A stretch of DNA of 64,000 nt from Staphylococcus carnosus (lineage in GTDB: Bacteria > Bacillota > Bacilli > Staphylococcales > Staphylococcaceae), in NCBI RefSeq assembly GCF_900458435.1, contig NZ_UHCT01000001.1:1426001-1490000 (forward strand), written 5' to 3'. The notes below the pieces were generated by a model, which saw only the letters and a list, made by a program, of their open reading frames with translations, did not search any database and had not been told where the DNA came from. The first letter of the stretch is position 1. Each line of letters begins with the position of its first letter. The position numbers were made by a program, and so were the translations under genes. Shown here piece after piece: positions 8,984-18,786 of the stretch.

Positions 8984-9026
8984 ACTCTGCAATGAAAACT
9001 ACATTTCATTGCAGAGTTTTCTTTTT
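8984..9026 (+). terminator. Terminator of ebpS
   Basis: ACTCTGCAATGAAA (8984-8997) pairs perfectly with TTTCATTGCAGAGT (9004-9017) around a 6-nt loop and is followed by a T-rich tail. Confidence 0.9.
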
Positions 9027-9060
9027 GTAACATCTCTTACTTTTAAATCAGGTAAAACTC

Positions 9061-9088
9061 TTTCAAATTTAAATATGACTGATATAAT
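9061..9088 (+). promoter_or_regulatory. Promoter of ypdA
   Basis: TTTCAA (9061-9066), a 16-bp spacer and TATAAT (9083-9088), with an extended TGA before the -10. Confidence 0.65.
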
Positions 9089-9117
9089 ATTAGGGGTGAG
9101 TGAAGGAGGACAATACG

Positions 9118-10104
9118 ATGCAAACAGTTGAAAGTATTATTATCGGCGGAGGTCCATGCGGACTTAGTGCTGCAATCGAACAAAAGAAAAAAGGAATTGA
9201 AACACTAGTAATTGAGAAAGGAAATGTGGTTGAAGCTATTTATAATTATCCAACACATCAAACTTTTTTCTCTTCTAGTGACAAATTAAGTATCGGGGAT
9301 GTACCTTTTATAGTTGAAGAATATAAACCCCATAGAAATCAAGCGTTAGTCTATTATAGAGAAGTTGTTAAATATCATCAGCTTGATATACACGCGTTTG
9401 AAGAGGTCCTCACAGTTAAAAAAATTGGTAAAAGATTTACAATTACAACAACGAAAGATACTTATCAATGTAGATTCCTTACAGTAGCTACTGGCTATTA
9501 TGGACAACACAATGATTTAGAAGTAGAAGGTGCTAAATTGCCAAAAGTATTCCATTACTTTAAAGAAGCACACCCATATTTCGATCAAAATGTTGTCATA
9601 ATCGGAGGAAAAAACTCTGCAGTTGATGCAGCGCTTGAATTAGAAAAGGCTGGCGCAAATGTCACAGTTTTATATAGAGGTTCAGATTACTCTTCGGCAA
9701 TCAAACCTTGGATTCTACCAAATTTTGAATCTCTAGTAAGACATGAAAAAATTGATATGCACTTTAACGCTGAGGTTACCAAAATCGATGAAGAAAGTGT
9801 TACTTATACTCAAGATGGCGAAACCTACACAATTCCTAATGACTATGTATTTGCGATGATTGGATATCATCCAGATTATGAATTCTTACAAAATATAGGA
9901 ATTGATATCAAAACTAATGAATATGGCACTGCACCTGTTTATGATAAAGAAACATATGAAACAAATGTAGAAAATTGCTATATTGCAGGTGTTATTGCTG
10001 CAGGTAATGATGCAAATACAATATTTATTGAAAACGGAAAATTCCATGGCGGTATTATTGCTCAAAATATTATTACCAAAAAACAAACGCCTTTAGAATC
10101 ATAA
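9118..10104 (+). CDS. ypdA: Bacillithiol disulfide reductase YpdA (Bdr)
   Basis: FAD/NADPH oxidoreductase of 328 aa. The FAD Rossmann motif is at the N-terminus (IIIGGGPCGLSAAIEQ, about 7-22), the second nucleotide-binding motif at about 158-170 (VVIIGGKNSAVDAALE), and a C-terminal FAD contact is CYIAGVIAAG. It lacks the CxxC redox pair of thioredoxin reductase, as expected of YpdA, which uses the Cys next to the first glycine motif (GGPCG). It reduces oxidised bacillithiol (BSSB). ATG 9118 is preceded by AAGGAGGA (9103-9110). The BSH synthase bshA and a bacilliredoxin gene are also in this window, supporting the pathway. Confidence 0.92.
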   Translation: MQTVESIIIGGGPCGLSAAIEQKKKGIETLVIEKGNVVEAIYNYPTHQTFFSSSDKLSIGDVPFIVEEYKPHRNQALVYYREVVKYHQLDIHAFEEVLTVKKIGKRFTITTTKDTYQCRFLTVATGYYGQHNDLEVEGAKLPKVFHYFKEAHPYFDQNVVIIGGKNSAVDAALELEKAGANVTVLYRGSDYSSAIKPWILPNFESLVRHEKIDMHFNAEVTKIDEESVTYTQDGETYTIPNDYVFAMIGYHPDYEFLQNIGIDIKTNEYGTAPVYDKETYETNVENCYIAGVIAAGNDANTIFIENGKFHGGIIAQNIITKKQTPLES

Positions 10105-10114
10105 TTAATAAACC

Positions 10115-10161
10115 AAAAAGCAGTTACCAGACAATTCATTTCATCTGGTAACTGCTTTTTT
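10115..10161. terminator. Bidirectional terminator between ypdA and ansA
   Basis: The stem AAAAAGCAGTTACCAGA pairs with TCTGGTAACTGCTTTTT around a 12-nt loop, with T-runs on both strands. It serves the convergent genes. Confidence 0.9.
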
Positions 10162-11134
10162 AAACCTGCGCATCAAAATAGGACTTTAATTGATTTTTAT
10201 TCAAATGATTACTTATAGCGACCAATAATTTCAATCTCGCTTTTTGACCATTTAATCCGTTTGAGAAGATAACTCCACGTTGTTCTAAATTGTAACCGCC
10301 GCCCTCGTAAGCGTAGATAGGGCCAACAATGCCATTAAATGAACGTGAAACAAGTATTACAGGTATCCCTTTATTTAAACATGACATCAATCCTTCAAGT
10401 GCTCTTGGAGGCAAGTTTCCTTGACCTAACGCTTCAATTACAATGCCATCTACGTTTTGTTCACTATAGAATTTGAGCACATCACTTTTCATATCCATAT
10501 ATGCTTTAACTATTGGTACATATAACTCTGAATCCACTTGATGTACAATTTCATGGCCGTAAGGACGGTGATGAAATTGTACGCTTGTTTTAGTTAATAC
10601 ACCTAAAGGTCCGTGATTTGGACTTTGAAAAGTATTAGTATTTGAAGTATGGGTTTTAGTAACATTTCTTGCTGTATGTATTTCATCATTAAAGACAACC
10701 ATTACACCTTTATCAGATGAATCATTATCAGCAGCAACGCGAAGTGCTGAAATAAAATTATATAATCCATCAGAACCAATTTCATTTGATGAACGCATTG
10801 CACCAGTAATTACAACAGGTTTCTCTGTTTTTGTTGTTAAATCTAATAGATAGGCCGTTTCTTCCAATGTATCAGTACCATGAGTAATTACAAAACCATC
10901 ATATTCGTTATTTTCACTTGCTTTTTCTATGATATCCCGTAGTTTTACAACATCTGCAATTGTTATGTGGGGAGAGGGCAAGTTAATTGGATTAATCTCA
11001 GTTACATCGGCATATCGACTGATTACATCTTGATGCTTTGAGATCGGATTTTGTTCATTTTCAATTACTTTATTCGTTTCATCTTCAGACATGCTTATTG
11101 TCCCACCAGTGTGGATAACTAAGATTTTTTTCAT
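10160..11134 (-). CDS. ansA: Type I L-asparaginase
   Basis: Cytoplasmic-type asparaginase of 324 aa with no signal peptide. The N-terminal active-site motif is HTGGTISM (T12 is the likely nucleophile), and the second active-site motif is VITHGTDTLEETAY with the catalytic T-D-K set. It hydrolyses L-asparagine to aspartate and ammonia. ATG 11134 was chosen because AGGAG lies 8 nt upstream; the in-frame TTG at 11140 is too close. It is transcribed divergently from cmk across a short AT-rich palindromic gap. Confidence 0.93.
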   Translation of the reverse strand: MKKILVIHTGGTISMSEDETNKVIENEQNPISKHQDVISRYADVTEINPINLPSPHITIADVVKLRDIIEKASENNEYDGFVITHGTDTLEETAYLLDLTTKTEKPVVITGAMRSSNEIGSDGLYNFISALRVAADNDSSDKGVMVVFNDEIHTARNVTKTHTSNTNTFQSPNHGPLGVLTKTSVQFHHRPYGHEIVHQVDSELYVPIVKAYMDMKSDVLKFYSEQNVDGIVIEALGQGNLPPRALEGLMSCLNKGIPVILVSRSFNGIVGPIYAYEGGGYNLEQRGVIFSNGLNGQKARLKLLVAISNHLNKNQLKSYFDAQV

Positions 11135-11144
11135 AAACAACGCT

Positions 11145-11183
11145 CCTATATTTTATATACATATTTATGATAAAATATATAGG
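11145..11183. repeat. Near-palindrome in the ansA/cmk divergent promoter region
   Basis: CCTATATTTTAT (11145-11156) mirrors ATAAAATATATAGG (11170-11183) apart from two extra bases. The right arm contains the likely cmk -10 (TGATAAAAT, 11168-11176). It may simply reflect AT-rich divergent promoters, or be an operator. Confidence 0.4.
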
Positions 11184-11187
11184 ATAA

Positions 11188-11874
<687 letters not shown>

Positions 11875-11922
11875 ATATTTTTTTCATTAAATCGGTATAA
11901 TTATTATTAAAACTGAATATTT

Positions 11923-11985
11923 GTGGTATATAAGTAAAGAGAATAAATGTACACGGGTACATCATCCAAATATATTTATTACCAC
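11923..11985 (+). other. Nested inverted repeats between cmk and rpsA (possible structured RNA)
   Basis: Three nested pairings: GTGGT (11923-11927) with ACCAC (11981-11985); AATAAAT (11942-11948) with ATTTATT (11974-11980); and an inner hairpin ATGTAC (11947-11952) with GTACAT (11957-11962). There is no T-run and no ORF. It lies upstream of the rpsA -10 (12061), so it would be transcribed only by read-through from cmk or from a separate promoter (a TATAAT sits at 11896-11901). Function unknown. Confidence 0.4.
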
Positions 11986-12032
11986 AGAGGTTCAAGAAAT
12001 TTTTACCATAAAAATGAATAGAGTTAAATTTC

Positions 12033-12066
12033 TTGACAATTCTGTCAGTTTGTAAGATGTTATAAT
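12033..12066 (+). promoter_or_regulatory. Promoter region of rpsA with embedded palindrome
   Basis: An extended -10 (TGT then TATAAT, 12061-12066) is clear. A perfect TTGACA (12033-12038) is 22 bp upstream, too far for a normal -35. The same bases form a TGACA-attc-TGTCA palindrome (12034-12047), which could be an operator. Confidence 0.55.
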
Positions 12067-12093
12067 TATGTAGTGTACAAGGAGGCATACAAG

Positions 12094-13272
12094 ATGACTG
12101 AAGAATTCAATGAATCAATGATTAATGAAATCAAAGAAGGAGATAAAATCTCTGGACAAGTCCAAAAAGTCGAAGATAAACAAGTGATTGTGGATGTCGA
12201 CGGTGGCAAATTTAGCGGTATCGTTCCAATTAGTCAATTGTCAACGCATCATATTGACAGCCCTAATGAAGTTGTGAAAGAAGGGGACGCAGTAGAAGCG
12301 TATGTGACTAAAGTGGAAGTTGACGAAGAAAATGAATCAGGAGCTTATATCCTTTCAATTCGTCAATTAGAACAAGAGAAGTCTTATGAATATTTACAAG
12401 AGAAACAAGATAACAATGAAATTATAGAAGCAAAAGTAACTGAAGTCGTTAAAGGCGGCTTGGTTGTTGATGTAGGACAAAGAGGTTTCGTTCCAGCTTC
12501 ATTAATTTCTACTGATTTCATTGAAGACTTTTCAAGCTTTGATGGACAAGTACTAGAATTGCGAGTTGAAGAACTTGATCCAGCAAATAATCGCGTCATC
12601 CTAAGCCGAAAAGCAGTTGAACAAGAAAGAAATGAAGCTAAAAAAGCTGAATTATTATCATCTCTATCAGAAGGAGATGTAATTGAAGGTACAATTGCTC
12701 GTTTAACAAACTTTGGTGCTTTTGTTGATATCGGCGGTGTTGACGGTTTAGTTCATGTATCTGAACTTTCACATGAACATGTTGATAAACCAGAAGACGT
12801 TGTATCAGTAGGTGATAAAGTCAATGTAAAAGTGAAATCTGTTGAACAAGATTCAGAACGTATTTCACTTTCTATTAAAGATACTTTACCTAGTCCTTTC
12901 GAAAGTATTAAAGGTCAAATTCATGCTGATTCAATTATCGAAGGACGTGTTGTACGTTTAACTGATTTCGGTGCATTCGTCGAAATTGCAGCTGGTGTGC
13001 AAGGACTCGTTCACATTTCAGAAATCAGCCGCAAACATATCGGCACTCCAAGTGAAGTACTTGAACCAAATCAAGAAGTCACTGTTAAAGTTTTAAGCAT
13101 CGATGAAGAAAGCGAACGTATTTCATTATCAATCAAAGCTGCATTACCTGAAGAAGAAGTATTGCAAATTGATGATGATGAATCTCGTGATTATATTGAA
13201 AATAACGATGACGATGACAATCCTACTTTAGGTGAAGTATTTGGAGACAAATTAAAAAATCTTAAATTTTAA
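12094..13272 (+). CDS. rpsA: S1-domain protein RpsA (30S ribosomal protein S1-like)
   Basis: Protein of 392 aa made of four S1 RNA-binding domains (about 14-88, 105-170, 190-258 and 275-343). The last two have the typical VHxSE motifs (LVHVSELS, LVHISEIS). It ends in an acidic tail. This is the short Firmicute form (B. subtilis YpfD), not the six-domain E. coli S1, so its role in translation initiation is likely auxiliary. AAGGAGG (12079-12085) lies 8 nt before ATG 12094. It is monocistronic, between its own promoter and a terminator. Confidence 0.92.
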   Translation: MTEEFNESMINEIKEGDKISGQVQKVEDKQVIVDVDGGKFSGIVPISQLSTHHIDSPNEVVKEGDAVEAYVTKVEVDEENESGAYILSIRQLEQEKSYEYLQEKQDNNEIIEAKVTEVVKGGLVVDVGQRGFVPASLISTDFIEDFSSFDGQVLELRVEELDPANNRVILSRKAVEQERNEAKKAELLSSLSEGDVIEGTIARLTNFGAFVDIGGVDGLVHVSELSHEHVDKPEDVVSVGDKVNVKVKSVEQDSERISLSIKDTLPSPFESIKGQIHADSIIEGRVVRLTDFGAFVEIAAGVQGLVHISEISRKHIGTPSEVLEPNQEVTVKVLSIDEESERISLSIKAALPEEEVLQIDDDESRDYIENNDDDDNPTLGEVFGDKLKNLKF

Positions 13273-13292
13273 GATTTGACTTATTAAATCAT

Positions 13293-13347
13293 GCCAAGAC
13301 TGTAGACAGTGTATATTTATTGTGCACGTCTCAGCCTTGGCTTTTTT
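13293..13347 (+). terminator. Terminator of rpsA
   Basis: GCCAAG (13293) pairs with CTTGGC (ending 13341), with further interrupted inner pairings (AGAC/GTCT). It is followed by TTTTTT. Confidence 0.8.
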
Positions 13348-13363
13348 GATTTCAATTATTCTT

Positions 13364-13391
13364 TTGCTTTAAATAGCGCATGTGATAAAAT
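13364..13391 (+). promoter_or_regulatory. Promoter of der
   Basis: TTGCTT (13364-13369), a 16-bp spacer and TAAAAT (13386-13391), with an extended TGA before the -10. Confidence 0.6.
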
Positions 13392-13424
13392 TAATTAGAT
13401 ATATTAAAGAGAGGAAGTTAGCTT

Positions 13425-14735
13425 ATGACTAAACCTGTTGTAGCAATTGTTGGTCGTCCTAATGTGGGGAAATCAACAATTTTCAATAGAATCGTCGGCG
13501 AGCGTGTCTCAATTGTTGAAGATACACCTGGTGTAACAAGAGACCGTATTTATTCTAGTGGTGAATGGCTGACACATGATTTTAATGTTATTGATACTGG
13601 CGGTATCGAACTAACTGATGCACCATTCCAAACACAGATCAGAGCTCAAGCTGAAATTGCTATTGATGAAGCTGATGTTATAATTTTTATGGTTAATCAA
13701 AGAGAAGGATTAACACAAACTGATGAAATGATTGCCCAAATGCTATATAAAACAAATAAACCTGTTGTTTTAGCTGTTAATAAAGTTGATAATCCCGAAA
13801 TGCGCACAGATATTTACGATTTTTATGCATTAGGATTCGGTGAACCGTTCCCAATTTCAGGTTCTCATGGATTGGGATTAGGTGATTTACTAGATGAAGT
13901 AGCGAATAACTTTAAAGACGAAGAAGACGATGATTATGATGAAGATACAATCAAATTATCACTTATTGGTCGACCGAATGTCGGAAAATCGAGTCTAGTA
14001 AATGCTATTTTAGGAGAAGACCGTGTTATCGTGTCTAATATCGCAGGTACGACACGTGATGCGATTGACACTGAGTATTCATATGAAGATCAAGACTATG
14101 TCTTAATTGATACTGCCGGAATGAGAAAAAAAGGGAAAGTATATGAATCTACGGAAAAATATTCAGTTCTACGTGCACTAAAAGCAATAGAAAGATCTAA
14201 TGTAGTATTAGTTGTACTTGATGCAGAAGAAGGCATTATAGAGCAAGATAAACGTGTTGCTGGGTATGCACATGAAGAAGGTAAAGCAGTTGTAATTGTA
14301 GTAAACAAATGGGATACATTGGATAAAGATAGTAAAACAATGAAAAAATTCGAGGATAAAATTCGTCAAGAATTCCAATTCTTAGATTATGCTCCGATTG
14401 CATTTGTATCGGCTAAAGAAAAACAACGTTTACGCACTTTATTCCCACTTATTAAAGAAGCTAGCGAGAATCATAAAAAACGAGTTCAAAGCTCTACACT
14501 TAACGAAGTCATTACTGATGCAATTTCAATGAATCCAACACCTACAGATAAGGGCAGAAGACTTAAAGTCTTTTATGCAACACAAGTTGCTGTTGAACCA
14601 CCAACGTTTGTAGTTTTTGTAAATGATGCAGAACTGATGCATTTCTCATATAAACGTTATTTAGAAAACCAAATTAGAGATGCATTCGGATTTGAAGGAA
14701 CACCGATTCGCATTATTCCAAGAAAACGAAATTAG
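13425..14735 (+). CDS. der: Ribosome-assembly GTPase Der (EngA)
   Basis: Double-GTPase of 436 aa needed for 50S subunit maturation. G domain 1 has GRPNVGKST (about 10-18), DTGG and NKVD. G domain 2 has GRPNVGKSS (about 182-190), DTAGM and NKWD. A C-terminal KH-like domain (about 350-436) follows. All GTP-binding motifs are intact. GAGAGGAAG precedes the ATG. It is followed by gpsA with a short 28-nt gap, as in other staphylococci. Confidence 0.97.
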   Translation: MTKPVVAIVGRPNVGKSTIFNRIVGERVSIVEDTPGVTRDRIYSSGEWLTHDFNVIDTGGIELTDAPFQTQIRAQAEIAIDEADVIIFMVNQREGLTQTDEMIAQMLYKTNKPVVLAVNKVDNPEMRTDIYDFYALGFGEPFPISGSHGLGLGDLLDEVANNFKDEEDDDYDEDTIKLSLIGRPNVGKSSLVNAILGEDRVIVSNIAGTTRDAIDTEYSYEDQDYVLIDTAGMRKKGKVYESTEKYSVLRALKAIERSNVVLVVLDAEEGIIEQDKRVAGYAHEEGKAVVIVVNKWDTLDKDSKTMKKFEDKIRQEFQFLDYAPIAFVSAKEKQRLRTLFPLIKEASENHKKRVQSSTLNEVITDAISMNPTPTDKGRRLKVFYATQVAVEPPTFVVFVNDAELMHFSYKRYLENQIRDAFGFEGTPIRIIPRKRN

Positions 14736-14763
14736 TGATTCAAAATTTTGAGAGGATGATTTT

Positions 14764-15762
14764 ATGAGTAAAGTTGCCGTATTTGGTATGGGCAGTTTTG
14801 GTACTGCACTTGCCAATGTGCTTGCACAAAACGGTCACGATGTCTTAATGTGGGGTAAAAATAAGCAAAGTATTGATGAAGTGAATCAATACCACAGCAA
14901 CTCCCGTTATTTAAATGGGGCACAATTAGATAAGTCTATTACAGCAACATCTAATTTAAACGAGGCTATTAACTTTTCAGATACTTATTTAATTGCTTTA
15001 CCTACAAAAGCTATAAGAGAAGTCATTAAAAATATAGATTCACAACTAGATTCTAAAAAAGTATTCATTCATGTTGCTAAAGGTATTGAAAATGCTACTT
15101 TTAAACGTGTTTCTGAAATGATTGAGGATTCACTTTCACCTGAACATAATGGAGGAATCGGAGTCTTATCAGGACCGAGTCATGCTGAAGAAGTAGTAAT
15201 TCAACAACCAACTACCGTAGCTGCTTCTTCTCCAGATCCTAAAGTCAGCAAACTCATTCAAGATCTTTTTATGAATGATTATTTACGTGTTTATACTAAT
15301 GATGATTTAGTGGGTGTAGAACTCGGCGGTGCGTTAAAAAATATCATTGCTGTAGCGAGCGGTATTGTCGCTGGTATGGGCTTTGGAGACAATGCTAAAG
15401 CCGCTTTAATGACTAGAGGACTTGCAGAAATAAGTCGTTTAGGTGAAGAATTAGGTGCCGATCCAATGACATTTTTAGGATTAGGCGGCATTGGAGATTT
15501 AATCGTAACATGTACGTCTACTCATTCGAGAAACTATACACTTGGATATAAAATCGGCCAAGGAAAAACAGTAGATGAAGCACTTTCTGAAATGAATATG
15601 GTGGCTGAAGGCTTTTATACAACTGAATCTGTATATCATTTAGCAAAACAAAGAAATATTGATATGCCTATTACTTCAGCACTTTATGGCGTCCTATTTA
15701 AACAAGTACCATTGGATGAAAGTTTAAAATTACTAATGGGAAGAGATAAAAAGTCGGAATAA
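14764..15762 (+). CDS. gpsA: Glycerol-3-phosphate dehydrogenase [NAD(P)+]
   Basis: Enzyme of 332 aa making sn-glycerol-3-phosphate from DHAP for phospholipid and teichoic acid synthesis. The N-terminal Rossmann motif is [10 protein letters not shown] (8-17). The substrate/catalytic segments are [26 protein letters not shown] (catalytic Lys) and [12 protein letters not shown]. Full length for the family. GAGAGGATG precedes the ATG; it is co-transcribed with der. Confidence 0.96.
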   Translation: MSKVAVFGMGSFGTALANVLAQNGHDVLMWGKNKQSIDEVNQYHSNSRYLNGAQLDKSITATSNLNEAINFSDTYLIALPTKAIREVIKNIDSQLDSKKVFIHVAKGIENATFKRVSEMIEDSLSPEHNGGIGVLSGPSHAEEVVIQQPTTVAASSPDPKVSKLIQDLFMNDYLRVYTNDDLVGVELGGALKNIIAVASGIVAGMGFGDNAKAALMTRGLAEISRLGEELGADPMTFLGLGGIGDLIVTCTSTHSRNYTLGYKIGQGKTVDEALSEMNMVAEGFYTTESVYHLAKQRNIDMPITSALYGVLFKQVPLDESLKLLMGRDKKSE

Positions 15763-15790
15763 ATACTATATTATCTTCCTTTTATAGTAT
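15763..15790 (+). repeat. Inverted repeat after gpsA overlapping a -10-like element
   Basis: ATACTATA (15763-15770) and TATAGTAT (15783-15790) are perfectly complementary with a 12-nt loop. The right arm runs into TATAAT (15788-15793), a possible hup -10. It could be a weak terminator or an operator. Confidence 0.35.
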
Positions 15791-15884
15791 AATTACACAA
15801 AGACTGGTAAAAAACCTTATAAATCGCGGTTTTGCGCTTGTAAATGATTGCGATAGCCACAGTACTTGTGTTAAAGTCATAGCA

Positions 15885-15906
15885 TAATGATATAACAATA
15901 TCATTA
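15885..15906 (+). promoter_or_regulatory. Hairpin in the hup leader
   Basis: A 9-bp perfect stem TAATGATAT / ATATCATTA (15885-15893 with 15898-15906) has the tetraloop AACA. It ends about 12 nt before the strong ribosome-binding site GGGGAGGTG (15917-15925) of hup. It could modulate translation or mRNA stability. Confidence 0.45.
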
Positions 15907-15932
15907 CCAAACCCTTGGGGAGGTGACTCATA

Positions 15933-16205
15933 ATGAACAAAACAGACTTAATTAACGCTGTAGCAGAACAAGCTGAATTAACAAAAAAAGAAGCTGGTTT
16001 AGCAGTTGATGCTGTATTCGAATCAATTCAATCTTCATTATCAAAAGGTGAAAAAGTACAATTGATTGGTTTCGGTAACTTCGAAGTACGCGAACGCGCT
16101 GCCCGTAAAGGTCGCAACCCGCAAACTGGTAAAGAAATTGATATTCCAGCTAGTAAAGTTCCAGCATTCAAAGCTGGTAAAGCATTGAAAGATGCAGTTA
16201 AATAA
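15933..16205 (+). CDS. hup: DNA-binding protein HU
   Basis: Histone-like nucleoid protein of 90 aa, the standard length. The motif [19 protein letters not shown] (about 46-64) and the beta-arm with [18 protein letters not shown] are diagnostic. It dimerises, bends and compacts DNA. It is the only HU in the window and in staphylococci is usually the sole essential copy. A very strong ribosome-binding site lies behind a ~130-nt structured leader. Confidence 0.97.
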   Translation: MNKTDLINAVAEQAELTKKEAGLAVDAVFESIQSSLSKGEKVQLIGFGNFEVRERAARKGRNPQTGKEIDIPASKVPAFKAGKALKDAVK

Positions 16206-16220
16206 TGGAATAAATACTTA

Positions 16221-16252
16221 AAAGAAAAGCCCTCATCGGGGCTTTTCTTTTT
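16221..16252 (+). terminator. Terminator of hup
   Basis: AAAGAAAAGCCC (16221-16232) pairs with GGGCTTTTCTTT (16239-16250) around TCATCG, then a T-run. The following 170 bases up to hepS contain no other feature I can support. Confidence 0.93.
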
Positions 16253-16423
16253 ATCTTTAAAATTATAGGAAAATACATATACATAATAATCACTTCTTAT
16301 TTAGAATTACTTTGATTAAAAACCTCAAAAAACCAGAATAAAACCGTCAGATGAACAAAAGTGATTTTATTTTTGTTTATATAATGTTAAGATAATTATT
16401 GATTAATAACGTGAGGTGCAGAC

Positions 16424-16996
16424 ATGGATTCAACATTAAGTACATTAAAAAACCAAATACAACAAAAACTTAATGGCATACATAGTCATGAACCAATTCA
16501 TTATAACCATCAATTGGCTCATGTACTTGATGAACAAAACATTCCGATTCAAGCGAAATTGGCATGCCTCGCGATAGATACATCTATGAGTCATCTCGAT
16601 TCTATTTCTGGCAATAATTTGTCTAAGAATGCAATATTGATTGGTGATTTAATTAGTGCGCATTATTATACACTTACTGCTGAGATTAATGATTCAGACT
16701 ATCTAGATGCAATGAGCAGTGCGATCATAAAGGTTAATGAATATAAAACTTCTTTGCATTATAAACAACTTGATAAAGAAAAAATCAAAGATGCAATTCT
16801 TTATATCGAAACTATATTTCCAATGATTACTATTCAAAATTTCAAACCGCAATCTGATATGAGAGATATGACAGAAAGTTTGATATCATATGCTGCAGAA
16901 CATCATCCAGCTTATTTAAAATCATATTCAGAAACAGAACTCAATCAAATATTTGAAGAAATGGATAGTAACATTAAACAAAGTAGAGGTAATTAA
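16424..16996 (+). CDS. hepS: Heptaprenyl diphosphate synthase component I (small subunit)
   Basis: Protein of 190 aa, the non-catalytic partner of HepT. It is poorly conserved, as is usual for HepS/GerCA; there are no catalytic DDxxD motifs. I identify it by position immediately upstream of menG and hepT, by length and by its helical character. The two subunits together make the C35 side chain of menaquinone-7. GTGAGGTG precedes ATG 16424. It is the first gene of the hepS-menG-hepT operon. Confidence 0.85.
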   Translation: MDSTLSTLKNQIQQKLNGIHSHEPIHYNHQLAHVLDEQNIPIQAKLACLAIDTSMSHLDSISGNNLSKNAILIGDLISAHYYTLTAEINDSDYLDAMSSAIIKVNEYKTSLHYKQLDKEKIKDAILYIETIFPMITIQNFKPQSDMRDMTESLISYAAEHHPAYLKSYSETELNQIFEEMDSNIKQSRGN

Positions 16997-16997
16997 A

Positions 16998-17723
16998 ATG
17001 GCTAAAAATAAAGCAGAAAAAGAGAAAGTCCATAAAGTATTTCAAAATATATCTACAAATTACGATAAATTAAATAACATCATCAGTTTTGAACAGCATA
17101 AAGTTTGGCGTAAACGTGTGATGAAATCAATGCAGGTTAAAAAAGGCAGTAAAGCATTAGACGTATGTTGCGGTACAGCCGATTGGACAATTGCATTAAG
17201 TAAAGCTGTGGGACCTTCTGGTGAAGTAATCGGTTTAGATTTCAGTGAAAACATGTTGAAAGTTGGGGAAGAAAAAACTAAAAACATGTCTAACATTCAG
17301 CTTGTACAAGGAGACGCAATGGATTTACCATTCGATGATAATGAGTTTGATTATGTTACAATCGGTTTCGGATTGCGTAACATCCCAGATTATGTGATTG
17401 CGTTAAAAGAAATGAACCGCGTACTTAAACCAGGTGGAATGGCGGTATGTTTAGAAACTAGCCAACCAACAATTCCTGTTTTCAAACAAGGTTATCAACT
17501 TTACTTTAAATTCGTGATGCCGATTTTCGGTAAATTATTTGCTAAATCTAAAGAGGAATATGAGTGGTTACAACAATCTGCTTTCAACTTTCCGGATCGC
17601 GATGAATTAAAAGCACTCTTCCAACTTGCCGGCTTTAAAAATGTTGAAGTCAAAAGTTTTACTGGTGGGGTAGCAGCAATGCATTTAGGGTATAAGGAAA
17701 AAGAAACAGCAAAAGGTGATTAA
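16998..17723 (+). CDS. menG: Demethylmenaquinone methyltransferase MenG (UbiE)
   Basis: SAM-dependent methyltransferase of 241 aa that finishes menaquinone synthesis. The SAM motif I is [11 protein letters not shown] (about 54-64), then [11 protein letters not shown], and the UbiE signature [13 protein letters not shown] (about 115-127). ATG 16998 starts 1 nt after the hepS stop, with TAGAGGT 7 nt upstream. Longer in-frame starts inside hepS have no ribosome-binding site. Menaquinone is the quinone whose redox state SrrB is thought to read. Confidence 0.95.
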   Translation: MAKNKAEKEKVHKVFQNISTNYDKLNNIISFEQHKVWRKRVMKSMQVKKGSKALDVCCGTADWTIALSKAVGPSGEVIGLDFSENMLKVGEEKTKNMSNIQLVQGDAMDLPFDDNEFDYVTIGFGLRNIPDYVIALKEMNRVLKPGGMAVCLETSQPTIPVFKQGYQLYFKFVMPIFGKLFAKSKEEYEWLQQSAFNFPDRDELKALFQLAGFKNVEVKSFTGGVAAMHLGYKEKETAKGD

Positions 17724-17724
17724 T

Positions 17725-18681
17725 GTGGATAAGTTGAACATTAATAGAGAAATCAAGAAAATTGAAAAAGAATTGAAAAACACAATAAAAAGCAGTAATC
17801 CTATTTTAGAAGAAGCTTCTTTACATTTATTATCATCCGGCGGCAAAAGAGTTCGTCCATCATTCGTTGTTTTAAGTAGTGAATATGGCGTGAACCCTCG
17901 TAATGAAGATACCTATAAAATAGCTGTTTCTTTGGAACTTATTCATATGGCTACATTAGTACATGATGATGTCATTGACCGAAGTGATAAAAGAAGAGGT
18001 CGTCTCACAATCAGTAAAAAATGGGATCAAGAGACTGCAATTTTAACAGGGAATTATTTATTAGCTCTCGCGCTTAATAATATTTCCTCAATCCAAGATA
18101 AAAGAATACATATAATTTTATCGAACGCTATTGTTGATGTTTGCAGAGGTGAATTGTTCCAATTCCAAGATCAATTCAATAGTAATCAAACCATTACTAA
18201 TTATTTGCGTAGAATTAATCGTAAAACTGCTTTATTGATACAACTTGCTACTGAACTTGGTGCATTATCTGCAAATGCCGATTTAAAAACTGCAAATAAA
18301 CTCAAACGTATAGGTCATTATATTGGTATGAGTTTCCAAATTGTAGATGATGTTCTCGATTTTACAAGTACAGAAAAGCAGCTTGGCAAACCTGTCGGTA
18401 GTGATTTAATGAATGGTCATCTAACATTACCAGTACTGTTGGAAGCGCGAAAAAACCCTCAGTTCAAAGCTATTATTGAATCATTAAGTCCTGATAGTCC
18501 AAAAGAAGACTTTGAGTATTGTGTTAACTATATAAAATCTTCAGACAGCATAATGCAGTCAAAAGAAATAAGTAAACAATATCTTAATAAAGCTATAAAA
18601 ATTTTGGATGAACTGGAAATCAGTCCAGCTTCTTCATGGTTTAAAAAATTAATTAAACGTATGGAATCACGTAACGCTTGA
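17725..18681 (+). CDS. hepT: Heptaprenyl diphosphate synthase component II
   Basis: Catalytic polyprenyl synthase subunit of 318 aa. The first Asp-rich motif is LVHDDVIDRSD, with the GGKRVRP substrate motif upstream; the second Asp-rich motif is QIVDDVLDFT. It elongates FPP with IPP to heptaprenyl diphosphate. GTG 17725 is chosen because AAAGGTGAT (17712-17720) is correctly placed; GTG 17716 overlaps that site. The gene begins 1 nt after menG. Confidence 0.94.
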   Translation: MDKLNINREIKKIEKELKNTIKSSNPILEEASLHLLSSGGKRVRPSFVVLSSEYGVNPRNEDTYKIAVSLELIHMATLVHDDVIDRSDKRRGRLTISKKWDQETAILTGNYLLALALNNISSIQDKRIHIILSNAIVDVCRGELFQFQDQFNSNQTITNYLRRINRKTALLIQLATELGALSANADLKTANKLKRIGHYIGMSFQIVDDVLDFTSTEKQLGKPVGSDLMNGHLTLPVLLEARKNPQFKAIIESLSPDSPKEDFEYCVNYIKSSDSIMQSKEISKQYLNKAIKILDELEISPASSWFKKLIKRMESRNA

Positions 18682-18700
18682 TAAATTAAGAAAATAATTA

Positions 18701-18729
18701 TTGAAAGCGTTTCACTAAACTGTTAAAAT
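18701..18729 (+). promoter_or_regulatory. Promoter of ndk with overlapping cre-like site
   Basis: TTGAAA (18701-18706), a 17-bp spacer and TAAAAT (18724-18729), with an extended TGT before the -10. TGAAAGCGTTTCA (18702-18714) lies over the -35. It resembles a CcpA cre box but is one base shorter than the 14-bp consensus. Confidence 0.65.
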
Positions 18730-18786
18730 TATATTGTATTTAATTTAACGCATCAAAATACACAATTATTCAGGAGGATTTGAGAA

